DNA of 64,000 nt from Pseudopedobacter sp965218985 (lineage in GTDB: Bacteria > Bacteroidota > Bacteroidia > Sphingobacteriales > Sphingobacteriaceae), in contig CBDCMP010000006.1 of NCBI GenBank assembly GCA_965218985.1, positions 434,001 to 498,000 of the forward strand, in the 5' to 3' direction. Positions within the stretch are counted from its first letter, which is position 1. Each line of letters starts with the position of its first letter. The notes below the pieces were generated by a model. It made no database searches. It saw only the letters and a list, made by a program, of their open reading frames with translations, and was not told the origin of the DNA. A program made the translations under genes and the position numbers. Of the stretch, positions 26,437-35,998 are shown piece by piece.

Positions 26437-28743
26437 TTATTCGGCTCTTACTTTTTTCAAAATACCTAACATTTCGAAACAGTTTTTCATTACACGGTCG
26501 GGAAATTTTAATTTCATCAAAATTTCTGAGACTTTATAAAACGCCAATCGGCAAACCAAAAATTCTTTTATGGCATGTTCGTAGGCGTATAGCCAATTGT
26601 TCTCGTTCAAATTTTTGTTCCACAATGCAGCATGATGGTTTAAATAGAACAATAGATTTTTTTCGTTTATTTCTGCTAATGTAAAAGCTAAAAATTCTAC
26701 AATGTCACGGTGCGGAATATTTTTCACGGCAAGTTCCCAATCATAAATGCAGGGTTTTCCGTTAGCACGAATTGCCACATTTCGCGGGTTAAAATCACTA
26801 TGGATAATAGTCAAGGGAAGAAAACTAAGTGCGTTGTTTTCAGCTATTTCCGAAAGAAAATTATTTAATTGGGAAAACTGCTTTTTTCGATTCACATCAT
26901 CTTCTTCCCTGATCAAAATTGAAATCAGTTTTGTATATAATTCCTTTCCTTTTTTGGGTTCAAACATTGGGAAAAGTTGTTCCGATAAATTATGTTTTTC
27001 GTAGAACTGATGTACTTCCGTAATACTTTTTATTGCGTTCAAAATATCTTGCTGTGTCCATTTTTCAGGTGTATTCTCGCTGTTGAACAATTTCATTTCA
27101 GAGCTCTTTAAAAATTCGATGAGCAACAAAAAAATTTCTCTATTTATGTCTTCATATTTCCCGAAATAACGGGGCGTGCAATCAAAATTATTTTGGTGTA
27201 AATTTTCGTAAAGTAAGCTTTCTTTTAAATGACAATCGGCATATTCTGTGGCATTTCTGTAACGATACAAAACATCAGAAAGTTCAGTGTCAATAGAAGC
27301 TGCAAAGGTGTGCAAACCTTTAATAACATCGTTATCTGTAGCTTTTGATTTTAGCATCAAAAAGTAATTTTGTTTTTTTGTTTGCGCATGAAGCGGGAAA
27401 AATCCGAGCAGCTTATTGTTGGTTCGTGCTGCCAAATTGGTTAAAATACCATTATCTGTTTCTTCCTGCTGAAAATGAACTACAGCAGGAAACATTTCCG
27501 GATGGTATTTTTTTAAAATTTGATTAATTAAGGTTTCGTTTAATTCGTTACGAGTGAGCCAGGCAATGGGTTTGTTACGCCCTAACTTTTCATGTGCTTT
27601 AGCAAACTCACCACTGACAATTGCCGAATAAGTTGAAATTTCGAGTGCTAGAGCAAATGCAGCAATGTATTGTGCAAAGCGTTCTACTTTTCCTTTACCT
27701 GCACAATTCATCAGTTTCAAGACTTCGTTTTGTTTTGGTAAAGCAGTTCCACCGCCAACTGTACCTACTACCAAACAAGGCATTTTTAACGATAAGTATA
27801 AACCCTGTTCGTGTTTTTCCAAATGTAAAAACGCAACCGAGGATTCATGTATACACCCCAAATCTTGTCCTGTGGCTGCAAAGATTGAGGCTACAGCATT
27901 TGAAGCGTTGATGTTGTATGAAAACATTCCGTCTTGTGCAGCCAATGCTTGTGAGGGTGAAAAATAGCGTAATAAGTCCTCGGAACTTGTGCGTAATACT
28001 TTTTGGATGACTTCTTCGCGTAATAAACATGTTGCTGTTACATGAATGCCACGCCCAACCGTAGCCGAACGATTTGACACTTTTTTGTCGGATGAACCGT
28101 TGCCTTCAATAATGGAATGCTGTACTGAAATTTTTGTGTCTGCTTCAAATGTTTTTATTATCCACAACATAGCATGCCATGTACAAGTTGTGGTCATATT
28201 TTGTCCTGCCGCATCGCCAGTGTTGTAATAAAAACGAGTGTGAACAAGGTTTTCAGCAATTACAGGCTCAATTGAAATCAATTTTGCATGATTAGAATGT
28301 TGCTCGGCTACTTTTTTTATTTTATTAAACTTTTGATTAAGCCATTGCGAAAATTCTTCTGCGTGATTTTCTTTTTCAAAAATAAACGTCGGGCAACGGC
28401 TCATTTTTTGATGAACAAACTTTGTGGAAATTCCACCGCTTAAACTTGCTGCTTTTGCCCCGCGATTCATACTTGCAGCCAATGCCCCCTCCAAAGTGGC
28501 AACAGCGGTATAAACAAATTCTTTTTTGTTTTTAATATGAATCAATAACGGACCAACCAAACCTAACGGTAATTCAACCGAACCTATGTAAGATTCAATT
28601 TTATTGCGTACTTCGTAGTGTGATAAACCTGTTCGAATTATTTCTTCAATGTCGTAGCCGTGTTCTGTCAAAAAATGTAAACGTTGTTTTGTAGCTGCGG
28701 GCGTAACCAAGCCTCTTCCGGGAACAACAGGATATTCTTTCAT
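26437..28743 (-). CDS. HMG-CoA reductase fused to APH-type kinase
   Basis: A 768-aa two-domain protein. Residues 1-about 400 carry class I HMG-CoA reductase motifs: the catalytic Glu in TLEGALAASMNRG (E85), GDAAGQN (176-182), a Lys at 220-221, the catalytic Asp in ATGQD (D294), the cofactor loop GTVGGGT (327-333), and a C-terminal catalytic-type His in AKAH (H384). After a linker, residues about 480-768 look like an aminoglycoside/choline-kinase fold: HSDFNPRN (648-655, the HxDxxxxN catalytic loop) and YDWE (667-670, the metal-binding Asp). It could make mevalonate and phosphorylate it or a related alcohol, but the substrate is not known. It is the last intact gene of a tightly overlapping five-gene operon. 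Confidence 0.8.
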   Translation of the reverse strand: MKEYPVVPGRGLVTPAATKQRLHFLTEHGYDIEEIIRTGLSHYEVRNKIESYIGSVELPLGLVGPLLIHIKNKKEFVYTAVATLEGALAASMNRGAKAASLSGGISTKFVHQKMSRCPTFIFEKENHAEEFSQWLNQKFNKIKKVAEQHSNHAKLISIEPVIAENLVHTRFYYNTGDAAGQNMTTTCTWHAMLWIIKTFEADTKISVQHSIIEGNGSSDKKVSNRSATVGRGIHVTATCLLREEVIQKVLRTSSEDLLRYFSPSQALAAQDGMFSYNINASNAVASIFAATGQDLGCIHESSVAFLHLEKHEQGLYLSLKMPCLVVGTVGGGTALPKQNEVLKLMNCAGKGKVERFAQYIAAFALALEISTYSAIVSGEFAKAHEKLGRNKPIAWLTRNELNETLINQILKKYHPEMFPAVVHFQQEETDNGILTNLAARTNNKLLGFFPLHAQTKKQNYFLMLKSKATDNDVIKGLHTFAASIDTELSDVLYRYRNATEYADCHLKESLLYENLHQNNFDCTPRYFGKYEDINREIFLLLIEFLKSSEMKLFNSENTPEKWTQQDILNAIKSITEVHQFYEKHNLSEQLFPMFEPKKGKELYTKLISILIREEDDVNRKKQFSQLNNFLSEIAENNALSFLPLTIIHSDFNPRNVAIRANGKPCIYDWELAVKNIPHRDIVEFLAFTLAEINEKNLLFYLNHHAALWNKNLNENNWLYAYEHAIKEFLVCRLAFYKVSEILMKLKFPDRVMKNCFEMLGILKKVRAE

Positions 28744-29525
28744 AAACTTATTGTTTCGCTTAATAATTGTTTATAGAATAAATCTAATTGTTCGAACGAT
28801 GAAGCATCAACCAACGAAACATTTACTTGTTTCGGTAATTCATTTAAAACGTTTCTGTATTCGTTTTGCATTAAATCTAAAGTTGACAGGGTTTCATGAG
28901 GTTCTAACTTTTTGCGTTGTGAAATGCGATCGTACAAAATTGTTGCGGATGCGTTTAAATAAAAAATTTGTTCAGGTAAGGAAACATGAAATAACTTAGC
29001 GGTTTCTGTAAAATCGGCTTGTGTTTTTCCGAAGTAATTTTCTATTACCCTAAAAATTTCTTTCACTACATTCCCTTTAAAATTGGGCAATAACGAACCT
29101 AAAAAAGAAAAGGTGCTTTTGTACTTTTCTTCTATACTTTTCATTTGGTTATCTGAAATTGACGCCGTACTTATTTTTTTAGCATAAAACGAAGCGTATA
29201 CGCGAGCATCAATTAATGGGTGTCGTTCACAAAACAAAATTTTGGTTTCGGGTGTTGTAATCAAATTTTTTACGCGATGGAATAATAACATAGAGCCGAA
29301 CAAAGACAAGGCTTTCATTACACTTTGTTCATTTTTGTCGGCGTCATAACTCATCTGATTTAATACCTGTGCGTGTTGTAATATTTTTTGGTCAGCAGCT
29401 AAAATGTCTAAATCAAATTGTGGGACACACAATAAAGCGATCTCTGATTTTATTTCGCTTTTTAATCGCTCAAAAATAGTGCTTTTACCACAACCGTCTA
29501 CGCCTTTAATGAGAATCACTTTCAT
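28740..29525 (-). CDS. P-loop kinase (thymidylate-kinase-like), first
   Basis: A 261-aa protein opening MKVILIKGVDGCGKSTIFERL, a Walker A of the nucleotide/small-molecule kinase group. FCERHPLIDARVYASFYAKK is placed like the DRY/substrate-lid region of thymidylate kinases, and YLNASATILYDRISQRKK resembles the P-loop kinase lid Arg segment. It overlaps the reductase-kinase gene by 4 bases and the next P-loop gene by 4 bases. The substrate may be a mono- or diphosphate made by the neighbouring kinase domain; thymidylate itself is unlikely in this context. Confidence 0.7.
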   Translation of the reverse strand: MKVILIKGVDGCGKSTIFERLKSEIKSEIALLCVPQFDLDILAADQKILQHAQVLNQMSYDADKNEQSVMKALSLFGSMLLFHRVKNLITTPETKILFCERHPLIDARVYASFYAKKISTASISDNQMKSIEEKYKSTFSFLGSLLPNFKGNVVKEIFRVIENYFGKTQADFTETAKLFHVSLPEQIFYLNASATILYDRISQRKKLEPHETLSTLDLMQNEYRNVLNELPKQVNVSLVDASSFEQLDLFYKQLLSETISL

Positions 29526-30127
29526 TTTTGTAAGATAAATTCTTTAGCTTTTTCACACAACACCTCGGGATTTTCTTCTGCGTTCAATAATAACCAATGA
29601 GGTTGAATAAATTTTTCCAATATCGGTGCACAACGATTTTGAAATGTAATAAATTCTGCTTGGGTTGCTTGTTTACAGCCACATTCATAGCGCGAATAAT
29701 TTGTTTTTCGTAAGACAACTTCTTCGGGAGAGAGTTTCAGAAAAATAGTTTTATCTACCTTCGGAAAAAACGAAATTAAATTGGTGATCAATTTTTCATC
29801 CGCACCCAAACAGAGCTCCGAGCTGAAATATTTATAGAAATAGGCATTGATGAGAATGTGTTTTGCCTGTGTTTGTTTTGCTTTTTCAATCGAAAAACAA
29901 ATTGCGTGAGCCAAAAATAGAGCACGTGAATTAGGCGTAAGTGCACATAAATAATCGTCAATGTCCAGCTTTGAAGTAAACAAATGAATGTCGGGATTGG
30001 AGAAGGCCGCCCAAATATTACATTCCACAGCATTTGGAAATTGATGTGTTAATTTTTCAATCAGTGTAGATTTTCCTGAGCCGTCGGCTCCGGTAACACA
30101 AATGAGTTGAGTTTGGCTATTGCACAT
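29522..30127 (-). CDS. P-loop kinase (thymidylate-kinase-like), second
   Basis: A 201-aa protein with Walker A GADGSGKST at residues 13-21. A lid-type KLSPEEVVLRKTNYSRYECGCKQ segment follows near residue 150, with an unusual ECGC cysteine pair. It overlaps both its neighbours (4 bases with the first kinase, 11 with the nucleotidyltransferase). It is shorter than the first kinase and not an obvious duplicate of it. The function is presumably phosphoryl transfer to a small substrate; it could also be a GTPase-like accessory. Confidence 0.65.
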   Translation of the reverse strand: MCNSQTQLICVTGADGSGKSTLIEKLTHQFPNAVECNIWAAFSNPDIHLFTSKLDIDDYLCALTPNSRALFLAHAICFSIEKAKQTQAKHILINAYFYKYFSSELCLGADEKLITNLISFFPKVDKTIFLKLSPEEVVLRKTNYSRYECGCKQATQAEFITFQNRCAPILEKFIQPHWLLLNAEENPEVLCEKAKEFILQK

Positions 30128-31478
30128 TGCGTACTGCTTTTTTTATTTGTTCGGGATCAATATTTTTTTTGCGTAAATAATCAAAATACGATTCACGCGG
30201 TATAATGTAATTTACGGGCGAAATCAACACATCAAAAAATAATTTTATGAATAATAATGCTGTTACTTTTCTACCGATTTCTTGCGCAATCATACTGAAC
30301 GTAAAATAAGGTCCTGCAATTCGGCCTTTTATTCGATTTAATAAAGTTGGCTCATGTGGCTTGTCAATAAATTTCAAACAATGTTCTTTGTCTGGGACAA
30401 AAATTAAGCGCAAAATTTTTGCGTAAAAGTAAATACGTTGATGAAACAGCGGAAAAATATTCAGGTACAAAACATTTTTTTCTATGTCCTGAAAATAATC
30501 GTTGTATGATAATTGAAAATCCTCTGTTTCTACATGCATTTTTTTTCGCTTCGTAACTCTTCTTCCAATAAAGCTTTTAGGATTTACATTTAGCCGTAGC
30601 CTAAATTTTTTCGAAATCCTATCGGAACATAAATTAGCCATTTCAAAGGCGAAGCTTGCTTTTTCAATGGCATTTGATTGTTCTAACAAAGAAAAAAGTT
30701 TGTTTTCATCTGGTTTGTTTACACTGAATAAATTGTAAATGTCCATGCAATCGCGTATGCCACATTTATAAATTCCGAGATGCAAAATCAAATGCAGGGC
30801 ATTGTATTCGGGCGAAAGTTGTTTGCACGGAAGGCCTTGAAAAATGAATGGAAGCGATGTTTTCCACGCTTCGTCAATAATTATTTTATAAGGAGCTGTT
30901 GGCGATTTTAGTCCCCATTGTGTTCCGATAATACATTTGAAATCGGCACTGATAAATGGAATAGCGACATGACTAAATTTAGCTGGTTTTTGTTTTTCAC
31001 CACCCCATCCAAAGCCCATTGGAATAAACCCCAAATCAAAGTAGATATTTTGCACCTTCAACCAATCTTCTTGTTTGATGAGCAAATCAAAATCATTCAT
31101 TTTTTTGTAACCCACATCGTGATAAACCGTGTGAGCAAAAAGATTCCCTTTCAAAATAATAACATCAATATTTTCTTCGTGAAAAATCTTGAGAAACAGA
31201 CGGGCCACATGATTTCGACCTTCATTTTCGTGGATGATTTTTTGATGAAACTCTTCAAATTGTTTGATTGTTTGCTGTAAAAGTAAAGGAGTCAAATGAT
31301 GCTTTTTCAACTGTCCATTTACCCAAGCCGCCATTTTCCAAGTTTTGCAATAATCAAAAAAGCGGTCTTGAGTTTGCAAATCATTGTGTATTTTTTTCAG
31401 GGTTTCACGGCAAAAAGAAACTTCTTGTTCACTAATATCTACATGGCTTAGTAACGCTGTTAGCTTAAAAAAATTCAT
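30117..31478 (-). CDS. Uncharacterised nucleotidyltransferase (NTP_transf_5-like)
   Basis: A 453-aa protein. IDVIILKGNLFAHTVYHDVGYKKMNDFDLLIK contains the LKG...R/K-x-x-x-DxDLL pattern of the PF14907 nucleotidyltransferase family, with the two aspartates as metal ligands. In that family the enzymes are thought to modify small molecules or peptides, and they occur in natural-product clusters. It overlaps the RPH-like gene by 4 bases and the second P-loop kinase by 11. The C-terminus is hydrophobic and basic (KIDPEQIKKAVRNVQ). Precise substrate unknown. Confidence 0.75.
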   Translation of the reverse strand: MNFFKLTALLSHVDISEQEVSFCRETLKKIHNDLQTQDRFFDYCKTWKMAAWVNGQLKKHHLTPLLLQQTIKQFEEFHQKIIHENEGRNHVARLFLKIFHEENIDVIILKGNLFAHTVYHDVGYKKMNDFDLLIKQEDWLKVQNIYFDLGFIPMGFGWGGEKQKPAKFSHVAIPFISADFKCIIGTQWGLKSPTAPYKIIIDEAWKTSLPFIFQGLPCKQLSPEYNALHLILHLGIYKCGIRDCMDIYNLFSVNKPDENKLFSLLEQSNAIEKASFAFEMANLCSDRISKKFRLRLNVNPKSFIGRRVTKRKKMHVETEDFQLSYNDYFQDIEKNVLYLNIFPLFHQRIYFYAKILRLIFVPDKEHCLKFIDKPHEPTLLNRIKGRIAGPYFTFSMIAQEIGRKVTALLFIKLFFDVLISPVNYIIPRESYFDYLRKKNIDPEQIKKAVRNVQ

Positions 31479-33931
31479 TCGTTTAGTTTTTTAATTTCCC
31501 CACTTGCTCCATCCATTCTTACTAGCTCGCCATCTTGTAATTGTTCTAAACTATTTTTTGCACCTACAATAGCTGGAATTTTCATTTCGCGACAAAGTAT
31601 CGCTGTATGTGAAAGTAAACTTCCTTTCTCAGAAATTAATCCACAAGCTCTTACAAACAAACCTATCCAACCGGGTTCAAAATATTTTGCAACTAAAATC
31701 TTTCCGGTCGCGTCAATCGTTTGTGCATTATTTTCGTTTACCAACAACACTTCACCTTGTACAATACCGCTACTGCATCCTATTCCACGTAATTCGCCAT
31801 TTTCAAAATTCGTTTGTTTCTGCATGGGAAAATAGTTTCCATTGGTTTCATAATAGCGATCTGCGCGTACTGTTGTACGATACGTTTCATACATTTTTTT
31901 TCTTTCACCAATAATTGAAATGTAGTTACTTTTTTGCGAAATGTCGCACAATTCTTCTAAGGTTAAGCATAAAGAGTCGTTGTAGTTTTCAATATTCCCT
32001 TCAGCCAATAAACGTTTATCTACCGCTCTGAAAATTTGTCGGGCCAAATGAAAAGATTTAGTTCTGATGAATCGGAAATTTTCTCTGTCACGCACTCTTT
32101 TAATAGTGTATTCGATTCCAAGACACAAAAACCATTTTTTCAGAAAATTGAACCGATATTGCTTACAGATAATTTCTTTGTAATTCGCTTGCGAAAATTG
32201 TTTTTGAGGTGGTACAAAGATTTTCAAATTGATGCGCAAAAAATCGATAAAACGACTTTCATCTTCGCGGTAATTTATCGTTTCCAATTTTAGTTCACCC
32301 TCTTCACAACGCTCTCCGTATAGTTCTATGTGTCGGGTAATTTGCATGTAGATTTCAGGAAAATCTTGCGGAAGAATTTGAAGTGCTGTTCCGGAATTAC
32401 TTTCTAAGATCAATTTTTTGACTTCGCCGTTTTCATCAATTGCTACTAAAAGTTGTTGCAGGCTTCTAACAATTTCAACAGAAATAACCTTTTCTTTGCT
32501 TCCCGAAAGAGTATCATTTAATAGATTGGGATATTGGTTTTGCAAACGTGAACGTAACAAAACTTTTTTCATTCCGTTGTAGCTAAGCATCGTGTAAAAG
32601 CCGTTTAACATTGGTGGAAACCAATGATGTGTAAGTAAAATTTCCAGTCGTTTAAATTCTGAGATCAATTCATTATGCGTTTTATTTTGTAGTTTTTCAG
32701 CATCGAAAGTATGTAGTGCTTGATTAAAAAATTTTAGGTATTTGCTTTTGTAATACGGAAAAAGCAAAACACCCTTAATAAGAAAGAACAAAAATTTTAC
32801 GTAAACAAAAAAGGAGGCTTTGTGTGTTGGTTTTTCAAATTTCGCTTCATCAGCACCGAGCGTTCTAGCGATTAGTTGGCTTGTTTTTTTCCCGAAAGGC
32901 ATTTGATACAATAATTGTTGCCATACCGTAATATTATAGTACAATGCTCCGTTTATATTGCCTACCATATTTTCTAAACGCTGCTCGTTGTATTTAAAAA
33001 ACGATTTTCCTGCACCTAAAAAGACAAACATTTGCTTGTACGCATTCCTGTACTCGTGTTGAACAAACGAACTTGTAGATGGCAAAACAATTCCAGGATA
33101 ATTAACCGATAGGTTTGAATTATCCCATACTGCATAATTTTTATTTGGAAAAAACTGCGTAATTGGACGAACTTGTAGCCAATAAAGTTTATTTTCTGAA
33201 ATCACAAATTCGGTATCCACTGGAAAATCGTTTGTTTTTTCCAAGTGCAGTAAAGCATTTCGCAATTCAGGTAAAAAAGGTTTTATGTTTTGAAACAATT
33301 CATTTTTCGAAATGGAAACTTCAGAAGATTTTCCGTTTAAGAATATTTTGCCGTGAAATAATTCTGTGTCGGATAAAATAATCGTTTCGCCATTTGGTAA
33401 AAGTTCAATCATCAAGGCATTTTCTTCGCCTGAAACCAAGTGTGTGCCAAGTCCGGGAAGAATATTGATTACAGGATTTCCACTTTCATAGTTTATAGGA
33501 TTTACCGAAAAACCAACGCCCGAAATTGCAGGATTTATCATTTTTTGCAAAATGATATTTCCGTTTAGTTCATTTTCGATGTGGTAATTAGAATTTCTAA
33601 TTTTTTCAAAACTTTGTGCTACTTCTGCAAAAGCTTGCGGCAATTCGCTAAGATTGCAATTGAGAACTGATGAAAATAAACCTGCATACGATTTTTCTTT
33701 TCCGTCTTCCACATTTGCACTTGAACGCACTGCCCATAATGCATTTTCGTTAGGGTTAATTTGTGCATTCCATTCGGTTAATGCTTCCAAAATGTTTTGC
33801 AAAGATTGATTAGGAAAAACATAGAACTCCGGAACACGAAATCTTTGCCGATACAAATTGCATAAGCCTTGAGCTTTCCCTCCTGCCAATTCAGGCATTA
33901 ACTCGTTTTGCTTGTAAAAGAATTTGTTCAT
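31475..33931 (-). CDS. RPH/PEP-synthase-like phosphotransferase
   Basis: An 818-aa protein with the three-part design of rifampicin phosphotransferases. The N-terminal ATP-grasp domain (about 1-265) has GGKAQGLCNLY, WAVRSSANVEDGKEKSYAG, and the closing WLQVRPIT. The middle (about 270-700) is an unrecognised substrate domain. The C-terminal swivelling domain has the phospho-histidine motif GSLLSHTAILCREMKIPAIVG (H775). The PEP/pyruvate-binding domain of true PEP synthase is absent and the length matches RPH (about 865) better. It is the first gene of the operon, starting 49 bp after the AAC/GTT core of an attC-like site. It probably activates a small alcohol with ATP. Confidence 0.78.
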   Translation of the reverse strand: MNKFFYKQNELMPELAGGKAQGLCNLYRQRFRVPEFYVFPNQSLQNILEALTEWNAQINPNENALWAVRSSANVEDGKEKSYAGLFSSVLNCNLSELPQAFAEVAQSFEKIRNSNYHIENELNGNIILQKMINPAISGVGFSVNPINYESGNPVINILPGLGTHLVSGEENALMIELLPNGETIILSDTELFHGKIFLNGKSSEVSISKNELFQNIKPFLPELRNALLHLEKTNDFPVDTEFVISENKLYWLQVRPITQFFPNKNYAVWDNSNLSVNYPGIVLPSTSSFVQHEYRNAYKQMFVFLGAGKSFFKYNEQRLENMVGNINGALYYNITVWQQLLYQMPFGKKTSQLIARTLGADEAKFEKPTHKASFFVYVKFLFFLIKGVLLFPYYKSKYLKFFNQALHTFDAEKLQNKTHNELISEFKRLEILLTHHWFPPMLNGFYTMLSYNGMKKVLLRSRLQNQYPNLLNDTLSGSKEKVISVEIVRSLQQLLVAIDENGEVKKLILESNSGTALQILPQDFPEIYMQITRHIELYGERCEEGELKLETINYREDESRFIDFLRINLKIFVPPQKQFSQANYKEIICKQYRFNFLKKWFLCLGIEYTIKRVRDRENFRFIRTKSFHLARQIFRAVDKRLLAEGNIENYNDSLCLTLEELCDISQKSNYISIIGERKKMYETYRTTVRADRYYETNGNYFPMQKQTNFENGELRGIGCSSGIVQGEVLLVNENNAQTIDATGKILVAKYFEPGWIGLFVRACGLISEKGSLLSHTAILCREMKIPAIVGAKNSLEQLQDGELVRMDGASGEIKKLNE

Positions 33932-33970
33932 TGTGGTTACTTACAGTTTAGCACAGTCAGTCGTTAGCAT

Positions 33971-34101
33971 TGCCACCAACGTTTTGGCGCTTGGCGAAGA
34001 AGCGGATTTCGAAGCACTTCACTGTCAACCAAGCACAAACTTTGATACGAAGCACAAAGCTTCATTTAACCATTGAGCCGCCACTTTTGGGTAGGTGCTG
34101 T
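33971..34101 (-). other. attC-like site A, split by intron 1
   Basis: CCACCAAC (AAC at 33978-33980) opens a left arm TTTTGGCGCTTGGCGAAG. The right arm, CCGCCACTTTTGG..., ends GCTGT at 34101, where intron 1 enters; after the intron the core continues TATAGGC. Arm pairing is only partial (CCGCC..CTTTTGG). Read on the minus strand, this is the attC of the HigBA cassette and is followed by G^TTGGTGGC, just upstream of the RPH-like gene. Confidence 0.6.
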
Positions 34102-35975
34102 GTGTGCCTTGCATGCACTCCCATTGCTACAGCTAAAGTAGTGATAAAATCTAGAGGGTGAAAGTCCCTCATCGGCAAGTCGGATATTAATGTACTGAGC
34201 CGATTAGCAAGCGGCAAGCTGGTTTTGCGTGAGCAATACAGTGAAGGAAGCCGAGCGGCAAAAGTCTGTGCCGAGGAGCACGAATTGCATAAGAGGCTGG
34301 TTGAACTGGGTAAGCATGCACAGCAATGCGCAGCCTGAAGCCCAATACAGTTTGACCAGTAGATGCGTCGGGAATAGACGGAAAGAGGGAGTGCTTACCG
34401 AGGGAGGTCCCCTTGGCCACGAGTCTAGCGAAAAGGAGAAGTCAGCAGAGGTCATGGTGCTTGGGGCAACGAGGTGCCAACAAACGGCACAGGCCTCACA
34501 AACAAGGAAGGACCGAACGTAAACTGGTTCTTAATCCACGGGGGGATTGCGCAAGCGATAGCCCCGTGGAAGCGGAACAGGAAGAACTGAAGTGTAGAAC
34601 AAAAAGCAGAGAGAATTGATTGCACAAGTATTACGCCCCCAAAACCTGCAGAAGGCATTGCAACAGGTAATGGCCAATAAGGGAAGTGCGGGCATCGATG
34701 GTTTACAAACCACCGACCTGAAAGCCTATGTACAGAAACATAGGGAAGCACCACTGGAAACAATAAAAGGGAACAGGTGCCTGCCACAACCAATTCTGGG
34801 AGTGGAGATACCCAAAGGCGGAGGAAAACTTCGATTATTGGGTGTTCCCACGGTTGTAGACCGTGTGCTCCAACAAGCTGTCTCACAGGTTCTGATGCCG
34901 AAGTCCGAGTGTGAACTCCATGGGAACAGCTATGGTCTCAGGCCCTACAAAAATGCTAGGACAGCAGTGGGGAAAGCACTGGGCAACATTCATGGAGGTT
35001 ATAGCCACATCGTGGCTATCGATTTAGAGACATTCTTTGACGGGGTAGACCATTGCCTGCTACTGAACCTGATCTACCGCAAGGTAAAATGCCCTGTTAT
35101 GCTACGGTTAACCCGTAAATGGTTACGGGCCCCGACACAGATCAAAGGCAGATTGGTGAAACGAAGAAAAGGAGTGCCCCAAGGCAGTCCGTTAAGTCCA
35201 CTACTTTCCAATATCCTGCTCAATGAGCTGGATAAAGAACTGGAAAGGAGAAAGCTAAGATCTGTGCGCTATGCCGATGATTTCAGTATCTATTGCAGAA
35301 TCCCCTCTGATGCGAAACTGGCAGGCAAAGCCATTACCAGATACTTGGTAAACAAGCTAAAGCTGAAAGTGAACAAGTCAAAGAGCGGGATAGTAAGACC
35401 GGTGAAGTTTACGATACTGGGCTTTACGTTTGCACCCACGTACCAAAAAGGGGCAAAAGGGCAATGTCAGCCAACGGTAGGAGAAAAAGCATGGGCAAAG
35501 CTGAAAGAGAAGTTGAAGGCAGTGACGCGGAAAACGTTGCCCAAAAGTCTGGCAGAACGCATCGTTAAGATAAACGAGATCACCCGGGGCTGGCTCACCT
35601 ATTTTAAGGGGGGCGGCATCTTAGGTAAACTGCGGGATGTGGGCGGCTGGCTGCGCAACCGCCTGCGCTATTGCACCTGGACGGATTGGAAGAAGCCCGA
35701 ACGTAAACGGAAAAACCTGATACGTTTAGGGGTGGATGCCGACCATGCTTATGCATGGAGCAGGACAAGGAAAGGGGGATGGCGCATAGCGCAGAGCCCG
35801 ATTCTTGATACGACCACCACTGTTAAACGGCTAAAGCAGAAAGGCTACATCCCAATGTTGGAGATCTACACAAAACTCAACCCGTCAGTCTACGAACCGC
35901 CGTATACGAGACCCGCACGTACGGTGGTGTGAGAGGCGCACTCTGTCAGGTTTCTGGCAGGGTCGTCTACTCGAT
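34102..35975 (+). mobile_element. Group II intron 1 (complete, with RT/maturase)
   Basis: The 5' end GTGTGCC and early conserved segment (TCTAGAGGGTGAAAGTCCCTC) match group II domain I. A reverse transcriptase/maturase lies inside, and a domain V-like hairpin (GAACCGCCGTATACGAG...ACGTACGGTGG, about 35894-35933) precedes domain VI and the 3' end CTACTCGAT. Excision would join GCTGT to TATAGGC, restoring a GTTATAGGC core. The size (1874 bp), hairpin-type target and lack of an endonuclease domain suggest group IIC. Ends are ambiguous by a few bases because the exons share TAT. Confidence 0.85.
34616..35932 (+). CDS. ltrA: Group II intron reverse transcriptase/maturase
   Basis: A 438-aa protein with RT blocks: GIDGL, IPKGGGKLRLLGVPTVVDRVLQQAV, DLETFFDGVDH (block A with the first Asp), RRKGVPQGSPLSPLLSNILL (block B), and the catalytic VRYADDFSIYC (YADD). 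A maturase (GIIM) domain follows, starting about residue 305 (RIVKINEITRGWLTYFKGGG). There is no C-terminal HNH endonuclease, as in group IIC. The start is TTG after an in-frame stop. The last codons overlap the domain V hairpin of the intron, so the protein's C-terminus is encoded in catalytic RNA. Confidence 0.92.
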   Translation: MIAQVLRPQNLQKALQQVMANKGSAGIDGLQTTDLKAYVQKHREAPLETIKGNRCLPQPILGVEIPKGGGKLRLLGVPTVVDRVLQQAVSQVLMPKSECELHGNSYGLRPYKNARTAVGKALGNIHGGYSHIVAIDLETFFDGVDHCLLLNLIYRKVKCPVMLRLTRKWLRAPTQIKGRLVKRRKGVPQGSPLSPLLSNILLNELDKELERRKLRSVRYADDFSIYCRIPSDAKLAGKAITRYLVNKLKLKVNKSKSGIVRPVKFTILGFTFAPTYQKGAKGQCQPTVGEKAWAKLKEKLKAVTRKTLPKSLAERIVKINEITRGWLTYFKGGGILGKLRDVGGWLRNRLRYCTWTDWKKPERKRKNLIRLGVDADHAYAWSRTRKGGWRIAQSPILDTTTTVKRLKQKGYIPMLEIYTKLNPSVYEPPYTRPARTVV

Positions 35976-35998
35976 TATAGGCAGTGTTGTTTGCCATT

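Noticed and set aside
34187..34886. Minus-strand ORFs of 77-144 aa within intron 1
   Set aside because: They lie antisense to the structured intron RNA and the maturase and recur in intron 2 only because the RNA sequence recurs.
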